Positions 1 through 8,391 of a DNA stretch of 20,720 nt are shown here, piece by piece. The translations under genes and the position numbers were made by a program. Source of the DNA: Halolacustris sp051744345 (lineage in GTDB: Bacteria; Actinomycetota; Humimicrobiia; Humimicrobiales; Humimicrobiaceae); NCBI GenBank assembly GCA_051744345.1, contig JBNJCW010000033.1, forward strand, positions 1 through 20,720, in the 5' to 3' direction. A model generated the notes under the pieces. The model made no database searches. It was not told the origin of the DNA and saw only the letters and a program-made list of their open reading frames with translations. Each line of letters opens with the position of its first letter. Position 1 is the stretch's first letter.

Positions 1-1587
1 GTAGAGGGTTATGGAACCTACCACCTTAAAGCAAGGGTGGACCCGGAGGCGGTATACGGGATAAAGCTTAAAAACATAGCTACCGCTTATGAACTGTATG
101 TTGGTAACCGGCTGGTATCTTCTTCAGGGCAACTGGCCAAAGAGGCCCAAAATTCCAGGTCCAGGCTTTCCTCGGATATTGCAGTGTTTAGGCCCCGGGA
201 TGAGGAGGTGGATATAATACTGCAGGTGTCCAGTTTCTCCTATTACCGTGCAGGGATTAATGAAACCATCAAGGTTGGAAACCCCCAGCAGCTGCAGAGG
301 TCAAGGCACAGGGATATTTCCCTGCATACGCTTCTTTCCGGAATCATACTGGCCTTGTCTGTTTATCACCTGCTTTTTTTTATATACCGCAAAAGGGACC
401 GCGCCCATCTTTATTTCAGCATTGCCGGTTTTTTAATTTTTATGCATACCGTGCTTGAAGCAAATAAGACCTATGGCCTGATTTTGCCCTCCATAAGCCT
501 CCAGGCTGAAGAAAATATACAGACAGTATTGCTGATGCTGGTGCTTCCGGCAGTAATTTCATCTCTATACCATATATTTAACCGGACTTTCTCAAGACAT
601 GTACTGCATTTCTTTAGTTTGGCAACACTGGCATCAGTCCTGGCCATAATTATACTCCCCTTTAGTGCGGAAAATCCGGTATGGCCTGTTTACGGTTTCA
701 TTATATTCCTGGGGGCGGTATTTGTACTGTATGTGCTGGTTAAAAACATAGCAGCAAAGAACTTTGATGCCCTTATAATTCTTTTGGGGGCGGCCTTTTT
801 TATCTCTGCCATCATCCATGATTTTTTGATTGACTATGGCTTGATTGATTCCAATAAGCTTTTTTATGCAGGCTGGGTATTATTTTTATCCTCTATCTCG
901 GTAATTATTGCCAGGCAGTTTTCAAACAGTTACCGGAGGGTAGAAATCCTTTCCGGGCAACTGAATAAAAAGAATATCGATTTAAAGCATGCATACCATG
1001 AAATAGAGAAGAGGGTTGAAAAAAGGACAGATGAACTGAATATAGCCAAAAGGAAACTTGAAAAAGCTAATGAACAGTTGAAGAAGGATAAGAAACTTTT
1101 TAAATTCCTGAGCATTACAGATGGCCTGACCAAGCTGTACAACCACAGCCATATAACTTATTTGCTTGAACAGGAGATAAGCCGTTCCAAAAGATACGGC
1201 AACAGGTTTTCAGTATTTATGATGGACGTAGACTATTTTAAAGCCATAAATGATACATACGGCCACCAGGCAGGAGACCGGGTGCTTAAGGATATGGGCA
1301 TGCTGGTAAGAAGCAGCCTCAGGAAATCCGATATCGCAGGCAGGTACGGAGGAGAGGAGTTTTTAATTATAATGCCTGAAACAGACCTTGATTCAGGTTT
1401 TTTAATAGGCGAAAGGCTGAGGATAGCTATTGAAAAGAATAAATGGGATATAGACCGGCTCAGGGTAACTGTAAGCGGGGGCATTGTTGAATATGATGGA
1501 AGCTTTGGGTACAGGGATATATTAAACAGGGCGGATAACCTGCTTTACAGGGCTAAGGAAAAGGGAAGAAACCGTATTGAGAAATGA
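1..1587 (+). CDS. 7TM-DISM sensor diguanylate cyclase (5' end outside window)
   Basis: Membrane-bound enzyme predicted to make the second messenger c-di-GMP from two GTP. The frame is open from base 1, so the true start lies to the left; an in-frame GTG at 37 is internal, because the residues before it (YGTYHLKARV) fit an extracytoplasmic 7TMR-DISM extension. In order there is an extracytoplasmic beta-rich stretch (to about base 310), seven hydrophobic helices (about 325-920), a charged coiled coil (about 930-1110), and a GGDEF domain (about 1114-1584). The GGDEF domain begins SITDGLTKLYNH, has DVDYFKAINDTYGHQAGD, and carries the active-site signature GGEEF at 1348-1362. An RxxD inhibitory site (RKSD) lies five residues before GGEEF, so product feedback is likely. 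No EAL domain is present. The ligand sensed is unknown. Ends TGA followed at once by TAG. Confidence 0.9.
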   Translation, partial: VEGYGTYHLKARVDPEAVYGIKLKNIATAYELYVGNRLVSSSGQLAKEAQNSRSRLSSDIAVFRPRDEEVDIILQVSSFSYYRAGINETIKVGNPQQLQRSRHRDISLHTLLSGIILALSVYHLLFFIYRKRDRAHLYFSIAGFLIFMHTVLEANKTYGLILPSISLQAEENIQTVLLMLVLPAVISSLYHIFNRTFSRHVLHFFSLATLASVLAIIILPFSAENPVWPVYGFIIFLGAVFVLYVLVKNIAAKNFDALIILLGAAFFISAIIHDFLIDYGLIDSNKLFYAGWVLFLSSISVIIARQFSNSYRRVEILSGQLNKKNIDLKHAYHEIEKRVEKRTDELNIAKRKLEKANEQLKKDKKLFKFLSITDGLTKLYNHSHITYLLEQEISRSKRYGNRFSVFMMDVDYFKAINDTYGHQAGDRVLKDMGMLVRSSLRKSDIAGRYGGEEFLIIMPETDLDSGFLIGERLRIAIEKNKWDIDRLRVTVSGGIVEYDGSFGYRDILNRADNLLYRAKEKGRNRIEK

Positions 1588-1637
1588 TAGATTAATATGG
1601 GCAAATATTATAAAATTTAAAAAAAAGAGGGGGTAAA

Positions 1638-3116
1638 GTGGCCATTAAACTAAGTATTACCGATGAGCAGAAAAAGGTTATCAAGGAAAGGTTTGCCAGT
1701 GATGGAAATATAGAATGCCAGGTATGTGGAAAAGGCTTGAAATTTGTCGAGGAAACAGAATACCATTTCATCTGTCCGACCCTTGAAACCAAATCGGATG
1801 ATACCCGGAATATAGCCCCTTTATGTAAAAAACATAAGTCTGCAGTAAAGAACCTCTCCATTAAGGAATACAAGGCCCTGAGAGAAATGGAAGATTTCTT
1901 TGGCAAAAAAAGGGCCAGGAAGCTCAATGACGTACTCAGGGAAAAACTTGGGGAGAGCAGTTTCGGGCAGGCCGTGCAGGTAAAATTTAATGAGCGGGGG
2001 ATGAACCTGGATATCAGGCTGGGCCAAAAGGAGCAATGCCTGCCGGTTTCGGTGTGCCCTTCTACCGGCTACCATTACTTTTATATTGTTCTTCCGGCCA
2101 GATATATCAACAATGACCTGGAGCTGCAGCCCAGGCCCCTGGAAATGAAAAGGATGTGGGAGCTTTACCGCCATCTGATGCTCCATAGCCAGCTTACCCC
2201 TTCAATATGCAGGCTGGTAGATAGCAGGATAATGCTGTTTGACGGCCAGCACAAAACTGCTGCCCAGGTCTGGGCGGGAAGGGATGAAATAGAGTGCAAG
2301 GTTTATATTGACCCCCAGGTTAAGGTGCTTAAGGAAACAAATTTGGTTGCTCATGATAAATTGAGGCAGATGCCTTTTTTCAGTTCGGTACTTATAAATA
2401 AATGGGCTGACCTTTTCAGTGAACAGTGGCAGGAGTATTTGGATACAGGGGGGATGAAATCCGAGGCCGGTTTTGTTTCTTTTTTGGTTAAGAGGGGAAG
2501 GAAGAGGGCTGAGGCTTTAAATATGGTTATAAGCAATATTTATGACAGCATACTGGAGGATGAGGGTAACCGGTTTTCAAAATACATATCCGAGTACAGC
2601 CAGAGCGCTAGCCTCCTTACTCTGGGAAAGCTTAAGCAGAGCATTTTTAAGAAATTTATCGCCAAACCGCCGCTAAAGATAAATATTGAGGAATCCGACC
2701 GGCTGAGGGAACATGAGAGGAAAAATGTTGTGAAGCTCTTAAACATACTTGCAGAGACAACCACGGCAAACGGCGGGCATAAAACAGATAATATATACCT
2801 AAACGGCGCCCTGAAGGCATGGTCCACCCTCCTAAGGGACACCATAGCCCAGATACTGGGCCTGTATGATGACAGTGAGAGAAAGAAGATATTTTTAAGG
2901 AATATCAGTATGGAGGACTGGGATATAATAGGGGATAAGATAGGAAAGCTTTTCGAGCACCGCCTGTGGTCAGACAGCAGCGAGAGGACAATAGAGAGCT
3001 TAAAGAACAGCAGGGAGGACGAGGTAATGGATTTCTTAAAAAGCAGGGGGCTGAATGTAAACTGGATACTGAGCGATAGCGGCACCAGGGTTAATGTAAA
3101 TAATTTTATTGATTGA
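1638..3116 (+). CDS. HNH-like zinc domain fused to ParB/DndB-like DGQH domain protein
   Basis: 492 residues from a GTG start preceded by the purine-rich SD AGAGGGGG. Residues 27-66 have an HNH-like layout: C27xxC30, then YHFICP (H43), then RNIAPLC (N58) and C63xxH66. That suggests a zinc-supported nuclease fold with H43 and N58 as candidate catalytic residues. Residues about 135-225 end in IMLFDGQHKTAAQVWAG followed by a short beta strand (ECKVYIDP). The DGQH motif (202-205) and following alanines resemble the DGQHR/ParB-sulfiredoxin fold of DndB and ParB-like proteins. The rest (about 230-492) is mainly helical, charged, and unrecognised. No signal or membrane segments, so cytoplasmic. It stands 50 nt after the cyclase and 107 nt before a membrane protein, with no obvious functional partner. 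The domain reading is by motif only; DNA or nucleotide binding is an inference and no specific function is claimed. Confidence 0.7.
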   Translation: MAIKLSITDEQKKVIKERFASDGNIECQVCGKGLKFVEETEYHFICPTLETKSDDTRNIAPLCKKHKSAVKNLSIKEYKALREMEDFFGKKRARKLNDVLREKLGESSFGQAVQVKFNERGMNLDIRLGQKEQCLPVSVCPSTGYHYFYIVLPARYINNDLELQPRPLEMKRMWELYRHLMLHSQLTPSICRLVDSRIMLFDGQHKTAAQVWAGRDEIECKVYIDPQVKVLKETNLVAHDKLRQMPFFSSVLINKWADLFSEQWQEYLDTGGMKSEAGFVSFLVKRGRKRAEALNMVISNIYDSILEDEGNRFSKYISEYSQSASLLTLGKLKQSIFKKFIAKPPLKINIEESDRLREHERKNVVKLLNILAETTTANGGHKTDNIYLNGALKAWSTLLRDTIAQILGLYDDSERKKIFLRNISMEDWDIIGDKIGKLFEHRLWSDSSERTIESLKNSREDEVMDFLKSRGLNVNWILSDSGTRVNVNNFID

Positions 3117-3223
3117 CGGATTCAGGGGATAATAAGATATTGCAGCAGCTGCAAGCCCTTTTTAGAAGGGAACTTTTAAGATAAGGGATGGGCTAAATTC
3201 GACAGATAAGGAAAAGATAACTT

Positions 3224-3781
3224 ATGGCAGACAAACCTTCGGTTAAATTGAAGAAGCTGTGGTATACAGTGTGGGCTGTCTGGCTGGTATTTATTGCTGC
3301 CGGCATCATTATTTTAGCGTTACCGGCAGGCTTAATTGCTGCTGCTGCAGCAGCAGCAGCAATACTGGTGGTGACGGCAGGGCTGCTTTTCTGGATTCCG
3401 GCTGCTTACCGTCAGGCAGAATACAGTATCCGGGAGGAAGGAGTCAATATGAGGTGGGGGGTAATCTGGAAAAAGCAGGTAACCGTGCCTTACCCCAAGA
3501 TTACCAATGTAGACATTACCAGGGGGCCGCTGGAAAGGTTCTGGGGCATAGCAACAGTCCACCTCCAGACTGCAGGAGCAGGAGGCCAGCAGGGCCAGAA
3601 AGCTGAACTAAAATTGCCCGGCATAGAGAATCCTGATTATATAAAGGATAAAGTTCTGAGTAAAATTAAGGTAAAAGGTGATTCGTATGCCGGCGCGTAT
3701 AAGGCAGAGGACCAGATTCTTGTTGAAATACTGAGCCAGGTTAAAACTATATCTTCAATCCTGGATAAAAAACTTGAATAA
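3224..3781 (+). CDS. Membrane protein with bacterial PH domain (bPH2/DUF304, YdbS-like)
   Basis: 185 residues, ATG start with SD AAGGAAAAG. Two hydrophobic helices fill residues about 12-60, the second containing a run of eight alanines. A bPH2-type domain follows (about 66-150): YSIREEGVNMRWGVIWKK, then VTVPYPKITNVDITRGPLER and FWGIATVHLQTAG. These are the typical turns of the YdbS/DUF304 family. The tail (150-185) is soluble and charged. YdbS/YdbT relatives are found in envelope homeostasis loci in Firmicutes, but the molecular role is not established and I do not assign one here. The upstream 107-nt gap has only a weak CCCTT/AAGGG hairpin. The next gene starts 36 nt downstream, so co-transcription is plausible. 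Confidence 0.75.
   Translation: MADKPSVKLKKLWYTVWAVWLVFIAAGIIILALPAGLIAAAAAAAAILVVTAGLLFWIPAAYRQAEYSIREEGVNMRWGVIWKKQVTVPYPKITNVDITRGPLERFWGIATVHLQTAGAGGQQGQKAELKLPGIENPDYIKDKVLSKIKVKGDSYAGAYKAEDQILVEILSQVKTISSILDKKLE
3337..3358. repeat. 22-bp perfect palindrome of GCT/GCA alanine codons
   Basis: The poly-alanine run of the PH-domain protein is written as consecutive GCT codons followed by consecutive GCA codons. The result is a perfect 22-bp palindrome centred on CTGCAG at 3345-3350. It is also a trinucleotide (CTG/CAG) repeat, a type of sequence prone to slippage and hairpin formation. Confidence 0.9.
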
Positions 3782-3817
3782 ATATTTTATCAAACTTCTG
3801 TTTATAAATAATTTTCA

Positions 3818-5020
3818 TTGGTAAAAAATAATACTGCTGTAAAAAAAGACAGATTAATAGATTATGTGGCCGAATTTCCCAATTTTTTTACCTTATTTAT
3901 GTTTTCGTTCTTCCTGATGGCCCCCAGCACCATACTTATAGAGATTAGCAGCTCACTGAACATAACCCCTGCTGATTTTAGCCTGGTTTTTACTTTTTTT
4001 ACGGTAGGATTGGTTATAGGCCAGCTTACTGCCAATATTTATAACCGCTTCCTGTCAAGAATAAATCTGGTTTCTGTTTTATATATGTTACTCATGACTG
4101 TATCGGCAATTATGTTTTTTATCTCCAATTTATACCTGTTTTATGGATTGTACTTTCTGGTGGGTTACCTTCTGGGAATACTTTACATAAAAGCAAACCA
4201 GTACATATTAGAAAGCAAGGTAAAAAACAGGGCAAAGATACTAACCATCGCCACTACTTTTTTCCCTGTCGGCGCCATACTTACCCCTGTGGTATCTGTA
4301 TGGGTGGTTGCCAGCGGCATAGGCTGGAGGTATATATACCTGGTATCTGCAGCCATATTTGGTTTAATATTTATACTTTACCAGCTGATAACCAGGAAAA
4401 GGGAGTATGATATTACAGATAGTACCGGAGAGGCCATCCCTTTGAAGGAGGTTTTAAAAGACAGGAAGAGGAATATGGTTTTTTTGGTAACCTGCATGGC
4501 TATATTCTCTTATGCTGTTGCCGAGACGGTTATTTCAACGTGGGCGCCTACTTTTTTCAGGGAGATGAGGAGCTTTGACGTTTTCGCTGCAGGGTTTCTG
4601 CTGACGGTTTTCTGGCTGGCTATCATCATTGGCAGGCTTATTTCAAGTTATCTTACTGATTTTGTGCATCCGGTAACCATTATTTTCTATCTTGCAATCA
4701 TGGGTACAGTTGCCCTGTATCTGATGCTTCAGGCCGGAAGCTGGACCGTATTTATATTTGTGGTATTTACCGGTTTTGGTTTTTCTGCTATTTTCCCCCT
4801 GCTGGTGTATTTTGGGAGCACCATATACAAACAAAGGGCTGGCTCTTTCCTTCCCGCGCTGTTTGTAGCGGGTACTGTGGGAAATGCTGCCGCCCCCTAT
4901 CTTACCAGCATCACTTCAAGGACAGATATGACCCTTTCCATATTCCTTGCTTTAATATTCATGGCTGTAACCCTGGCTCTGATAACTGTGCAGTTTGTGG
5001 TTTATAGAAAAAAGAAATAA
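3818..5020 (+). CDS. Major facilitator superfamily (MFS) transporter
   Basis: 400 residues, about twelve hydrophobic helices, the normal MFS length and arrangement. The first helices (FPNFFTLFMFSFFLMAPS, then FTFFTVGLVIGQL) and the basic loop after helix 2 (YNRFLSR) match the MFS fold, with a long charged loop around residues 192-215 (KREYDITDSTGEAIPLKEV) marking the middle. The second half repeats the pattern (AVAETVISTWAPTFFRE; WLAIIIGRLISSYLTD). These suggest a sugar or small-metabolite carrier of the FucP/TsgA-like type, but the substrate cannot be read. The start is uncertain: the open frame begins at TTG 3818, no SD is visible, and an in-frame GTG at 3866 is the other option. Its end runs close to the next membrane-protein gene (64 nt). 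Confidence 0.85.
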   Translation: MVKNNTAVKKDRLIDYVAEFPNFFTLFMFSFFLMAPSTILIEISSSLNITPADFSLVFTFFTVGLVIGQLTANIYNRFLSRINLVSVLYMLLMTVSAIMFFISNLYLFYGLYFLVGYLLGILYIKANQYILESKVKNRAKILTIATTFFPVGAILTPVVSVWVVASGIGWRYIYLVSAAIFGLIFILYQLITRKREYDITDSTGEAIPLKEVLKDRKRNMVFLVTCMAIFSYAVAETVISTWAPTFFREMRSFDVFAAGFLLTVFWLAIIIGRLISSYLTDFVHPVTIIFYLAIMGTVALYLMLQAGSWTVFIFVVFTGFGFSAIFPLLVYFGSTIYKQRAGSFLPALFVAGTVGNAAAPYLTSITSRTDMTLSIFLALIFMAVTLALITVQFVVYRKKK

Positions 5021-5084
5021 TCGATTTTATTTTAACAGGTTTTGGCCTATACTATTGAAAGTGCAAATACAGGATAAGCTGCCT

Positions 5085-5513
5085 ATGGAAGATTTAAAAA
5101 AAAGAGAGTTCAATCCCTCAACCTCCGCAGCCATTACCATATTCTGGATTCTGGTAGTGTTGTTTGGTGCCCTGCTGGTGGCAGTATTCATTGCAGGGCT
5201 GTGGGAGTCTTTCAGAGGCTACTCCTGGTATCTGCTTTTTTTTACCCTGTTTCTGCTTCTGGGTTTGGGAGCAACCCTTATTGTGCTGGTGGTCAGGGAA
5301 AGGGCAAGGGGCAGGCTGAGGGTGTTTCTTGTAATTAGCGGTATATCTGCCTTTGCTACTCCTGCTGGAATATTTCTGCATAACTACACTTATCCGGTAA
5401 TGGGAAATTATGTATTCTTTGTAATAGGGATGGTTATTGCACCTGTACTGTTTGTGGTCTCTGCCATAGGTACAAAAATCACCCTTTCAAGGCTCAAATC
5501 TGGGAAAAAATAA
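5085..5513 (+). CDS. Small four-helix membrane protein, unknown function
   Basis: 142 residues from ATG 5085, preceded by AGGA about ten bases upstream. The frame is open further left, even into the MFS gene, but that part is basic, non-conserved-looking and lacks an SD; GTG 5061 is an alternative. Four hydrophobic helices lie at about residues 16-40, 52-76, 82-104 and 109-135. A basic loop (RERARGRLR) sits between helices 2 and 3, and the C-terminus is basic (SRLKSGKK), suggesting cytoplasmic ends. I do not recognise the family. It follows the MFS gene by 64 nt on the same strand and may be co-transcribed. Confidence 0.65.
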   Translation: MEDLKKREFNPSTSAAITIFWILVVLFGALLVAVFIAGLWESFRGYSWYLLFFTLFLLLGLGATLIVLVVRERARGRLRVFLVISGISAFATPAGIFLHNYTYPVMGNYVFFVIGMVIAPVLFVVSAIGTKITLSRLKSGKK

Positions 5514-5912
5514 AGGCAATTTTTATTAGATAATAATTCTGCAATATATTTGTGGGTTTAGCTGAAGCAGGGCACTGCCTGTTTCTGTTTCAATAAACAA
5601 AAAATAGGGTTAAAACCATTATTTACAGACAAGACGTAGCTTTGCCGTTTGATTTTTTTGCCGGTGCACCAGTTAAGGTAACCGCAACGCCTAAAAAATA
5701 GCCTAAAAAATAGCAATTGCTTTTATCTAATATAATGATAAAATAATTAGGTATTATAAAGATTAGTAAGGATTTGTAATAATATTAAGAGAGTTTATGT
5801 AAGCTCCGGCTAGATTCCATTTTTTCCTGCTTATGTTTCTACCTTTTTTTAATTATTATCAATGCCTGCTTATCTTTATAAGACTATTTTAAAATTACAG
5901 AAAGGTATGTAA
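5514..5912 (+). other. 399-nt gene-free leader before the RRM protein
   Basis: No credible ORF on either strand. It contains a 12-bp tandem repeat (5689-5712), a TATAAT at 5731-5736 without a convincing -35 box, and an AT-rich stretch from 5715 to the start codon. If transcription begins near 5743 the RRM mRNA has a leader of about 170 nt. Long leaders are known for cold-regulated RNA-binding proteins, but no known riboswitch core was recognised here. Confidence 0.5.
5689..5712. repeat. 12-bp perfect tandem repeat (GCCTAAAAAATA x2)
   Basis: Two head-to-tail copies of GCCTAAAAAATA at 5689-5700 and 5701-5712, followed by GC that begins a third partial copy. It lies in the gene-free leader about 20 nt before the TATAAT at 5731. 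The unit is close to one helical turn, so it could be a protein site, but a slippage duplication is equally likely. Confidence 0.9.
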
Positions 5913-6263
5913 GTGAACAAAAGACTGTATGTGGGTAATCTTGATTATTCAACCACAGACCAAGAATTGGAAGAATTGTTTGCCGCTGAAGGCAAGGTAG
6001 TCTATTCCAAAGTAATTAACAGGGCAGACGGAAAATCCAGGGGATTCGGATTTGTAGAGATGGATACTGAAGAAGAAGCCAAAAAGGCAATGGAGAAATT
6101 AAACCAGTCTAGCTTCAAGGACAGAACCATCGTGGTTAATGAAGCAAAGTCCAGAGAAAAGAGGAGTTTCCAGGGTGAAGGCAGAGGACAGAGGGATTAC
6201 CGAGGCAAAGGCAAGGATGATCTTAATTCCAAGCTTAGAAAACTAAGAAAAAGATTTCAGTAA
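5913..6263 (+). CDS. Single-RRM RNA-binding protein
   Basis: 116 residues from a GTG start with SD AGAAAGG seven bases upstream. Residues 1-80 form one RNA recognition motif: RNP2 is LYVGNL (5-10) and RNP1 is RGFGFVEM (43-50), with the aromatic residues that stack on RNA bases present in both. Helix 1 is TDQELEELFAAEGKV and helix 2 is TEEEAKKAMEKLN. The tail (81-116) is rich in R, G, K and Q, typical of bacterial RRM proteins that bind single-stranded RNA with low specificity. Cytoplasmic. Related cyanobacterial proteins are cold-inducible; whether this one is cannot be seen. A strong hairpin follows 51 nt after the stop. Confidence 0.93.
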   Translation: MNKRLYVGNLDYSTTDQELEELFAAEGKVVYSKVINRADGKSRGFGFVEMDTEEEAKKAMEKLNQSSFKDRTIVVNEAKSREKRSFQGEGRGQRDYRGKGKDDLNSKLRKLRKRFQ

Positions 6264-6314
6264 GTATTCGAATAATACCGGTCCTGCCAGAATCTCGACT
6301 ATTTTAGTGCTGAT

Positions 6315-6349
6315 CTTAATTGTAGCAGCTCAGTGTTGCTACAATTAAG
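6315..6349. terminator. Bidirectional terminator-like hairpin between convergent genes
   Basis: Perfect 13-bp stem: CTTAATTGTAGCA at 6315-6327 pairs with TGCTACAATTAAG at 6337-6349 around a 9-nt loop. It lies between the ends of the RRM gene (+) and the transglutaminase gene (-), only 7 nt from the latter's stop codon. The plus-strand side is followed by an AT-rich stretch without a clean T run, so it may act as a terminator, an mRNA 3' stabiliser, or both. Confidence 0.75.
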
Positions 6350-6356
6350 CAATTTA

Positions 6357-7421
6357 TTATTCTTTGATTAAATAGTCAATGTTTTTGGAAACCTCTATAT
6401 TATCTCCCCAGTATTTGTAGTAGTAGTAATGGTAGTTATTTAAGACCGCATCATTTCTCTTAAAGGACAGGTAAACATAGGCATTCTGGAGGTTATAGAA
6501 AGTGGTGGCATTGCCCTCCTGGCTTCCATCACCAATGGTGGGGTCAAAAGGTACCCAGCCAAATTCCTCCAGGTAGACTTCCGGCCAGTTATGCCCCCGG
6601 TATAGGTCTAGGGCAGGGAGGAAGTATCCCTCTACAGACCTGGCAGGTATACCGGCTGCCCTGCAGAGGGCAACAAAAACATCCGTATATTCGGTGCAAT
6701 CCCCACTGCCTTGTTTTAATGCTTCTGCTGCACCCGCTGACTCAGGGTTATAGCCTTCATAGTAGAGGCTGTCTAAAACATAGTCATAAATTAGTTTTAC
6801 CTTATCTACAGGGTCAGGGGCAGGGTTATGTATAATTTCATTGTCTGCTATTATCGGTTCGCCTACATCTATATATTTTTCCTGTCCAAGGTATGTTTCA
6901 ATCTCTTCCTCTTTCAGGAAATCCGGTTTCTCTGTGCTGGCTGTATTTAAATCATAGCCGTATATGGTGATACGGCTGGAAATATTAATGCTGATATTCC
7001 GGCTAAGGTCCTGGATTACAAACTCTGCATATTTGTTTTTCCCGTCATTAAAAACCCTGGAAGGCTCCGGAGAATAATTAATTTCTTCTACCTTTTGCCT
7101 TTTGTGGTAATCATCGGGGACGGTGGTAGCAAAAACCACCTTATCTGTATTTTCAGCCGCTTCGATATCATAGGAAATGGTAAATTGAATATTCTTTGAA
7201 TCCCTGGTCTCATATTCCTGGACAGGTTTATCTGCGGCGCTCTCTGCAGGGGTTTCTTCTGTTTTTTCCTGAGCTCCGGATACTGGAGCCTTCTCCTGCC
7301 TGACAATGCTGGATTCAGGTTCTTTGGCCGCTGCATAAGGAAGATAGCAGCATGAAGACAGCAGCGAGGCTGCCAGAAGACAGGTTAGGAAAATAAAAGA
7401 TATTTTAGCTGCTTTTTTCAT
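6357..7421 (-). CDS. Lipoprotein with transglutaminase-like (cysteine protease fold) core
   Basis: 354 residues. The N-terminus is a lipoprotein signal (basic MKKAAK, hydrophobic core, lipobox LSSC with C24), so it should be exported and lipid-anchored. A flexible acidic/proline linker (about 34-75, EKTEETPAESAADKPVQ) precedes an unassigned beta-rich region (76-200). The transglutaminase-like core is at about 200-300, with the catalytic triad visible: C242 in GSGDCTEYTDVF, H277 in RGHNWPEVYLEEFGW, D293 in VPFDPTIGDG. Bacterial members usually act as peptidases or amidases on the cell surface rather than cross-linking; the substrate is unknown. It follows the CDF gene by 39 nt on the same strand and probably shares its transcript. 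Only a weak SD is seen. The linker strongly resembles that of the lipoprotein at 17354-17875. Confidence 0.88.
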   Translation of the reverse strand: MKKAAKISFIFLTCLLAASLLSSCCYLPYAAAKEPESSIVRQEKAPVSGAQEKTEETPAESAADKPVQEYETRDSKNIQFTISYDIEAAENTDKVVFATTVPDDYHKRQKVEEINYSPEPSRVFNDGKNKYAEFVIQDLSRNISINISSRITIYGYDLNTASTEKPDFLKEEEIETYLGQEKYIDVGEPIIADNEIIHNPAPDPVDKVKLIYDYVLDSLYYEGYNPESAGAAEALKQGSGDCTEYTDVFVALCRAAGIPARSVEGYFLPALDLYRGHNWPEVYLEEFGWVPFDPTIGDGSQEGNATTFYNLQNAYVYLSFKRNDAVLNNYHYYYYKYWGDNIEVSKNIDYLIKE

Positions 7422-7460
7422 CAGGGTTATAAATTTAATAATAAAGAGTCCATATAATCT

Positions 7461-8357
7461 CTAGGAATCAAAACAGTCTCTGTCCCTTAAGCTGCATGTT
7501 TCGCTTTTTGTTTCTATTTCCAGGGTTACATGATCCATTCCCAGAGGCTTAAGTATCTCTTTGATTCGTTTTTTAATATCGAATATCTGTCCGGTAGTAA
7601 TATCATCTTCAACTACTACGTGGGCAGAAAGGACATGATTTAAGCTGTCTATTGACCAGATATGGGTATGGTGGACATTTATAACTTTTTCGATTTCCAT
7701 AATCCTGGAATCTATCTCTTTTACATTTATTCCTTCAGGTACTGCCTGGAGGAATACCGATGCTGTCTTTTTTAAGTTTCTACCAACATTATAAAGTATG
7801 TAGGCAGTTATGATTATAGAGAGAAGAGGGTCCAGTACAGGTATTTGCCTGAATATCATTATAATGCTGATTACCAGCACCGCTACCCAGCCCAGCACAT
7901 CCTCTATAAGGTGAAAAAACACTATCCTCTCATTCAGGGATTTTCCTTTTCTCAGCCTCAGCACGGCAAGGCCGTTTACTGCTATGCCTGCTATGGCAAA
8001 AAACATCATGCCTCTGGCGTATACCGGCTGGGGATCAAGCAGCCTGAGGATTGCATGGTAGAGGATAAATATTGAGCCGCCTATAAGCACCAGGCTGTTT
8101 ATCAATGCGGCTAGAAGAGAGTACCTCCTGTACCCGTAGGAATACTTTTCGTCAGTCTTTTTGTTTGAGTAGTTTTCTAAAATCCAGGACAGGCCCAGGG
8201 AGAGGCTGTCTCCCAGATCGTGTAATGCATCTGAGATTATGGCCAGGCTGTTGGTCCATATGCCCCCGATTACCTCTATAACGGCAAACCCTATATTCAA
8301 AAAGAAAGCCAGCCTTATATTAGAAATTGCGCTGCTTTTATGTTTGTGGTTATGCAT
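7461..8357 (-). CDS. Cation diffusion facilitator (CDF) zinc/divalent metal exporter, CzcD/ZitB type
   Basis: 298 residues, six hydrophobic helices followed by a cytoplasmic C-terminal domain. It should export Zn2+ (perhaps Co2+ or Cd2+) in exchange for protons. The metal-site motifs of both key helices are present: TM2 has SDALHDLGD (D43, H46, D50) and TM5 has HLIED (H149, D153). The H-x3-D pattern in both is typical of zinc-selecting CzcD/ZitB proteins. The N-terminus is His-rich (HNHKHK), as is common in the group. The C-terminal domain has the expected VHHTHIWSIDS and LSAHVVVEDD strands. Length is normal. The gene precedes the transglutaminase lipoprotein on the same strand. No metal-sensor operator was recognised upstream; a TATAAT-like hexamer on the minus strand at 8410-8415 is the only promoter hint. 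Confidence 0.95.
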   Translation of the reverse strand: MHNHKHKSSAISNIRLAFFLNIGFAVIEVIGGIWTNSLAIISDALHDLGDSLSLGLSWILENYSNKKTDEKYSYGYRRYSLLAALINSLVLIGGSIFILYHAILRLLDPQPVYARGMMFFAIAGIAVNGLAVLRLRKGKSLNERIVFFHLIEDVLGWVAVLVISIIMIFRQIPVLDPLLSIIITAYILYNVGRNLKKTASVFLQAVPEGINVKEIDSRIMEIEKVINVHHTHIWSIDSLNHVLSAHVVVEDDITTGQIFDIKKRIKEILKPLGMDHVTLEIETKSETCSLRDRDCFDS

Positions 8358-8391
8358 ATTTTACAGGGCTTCAAGTAATAATAGAAAAATA

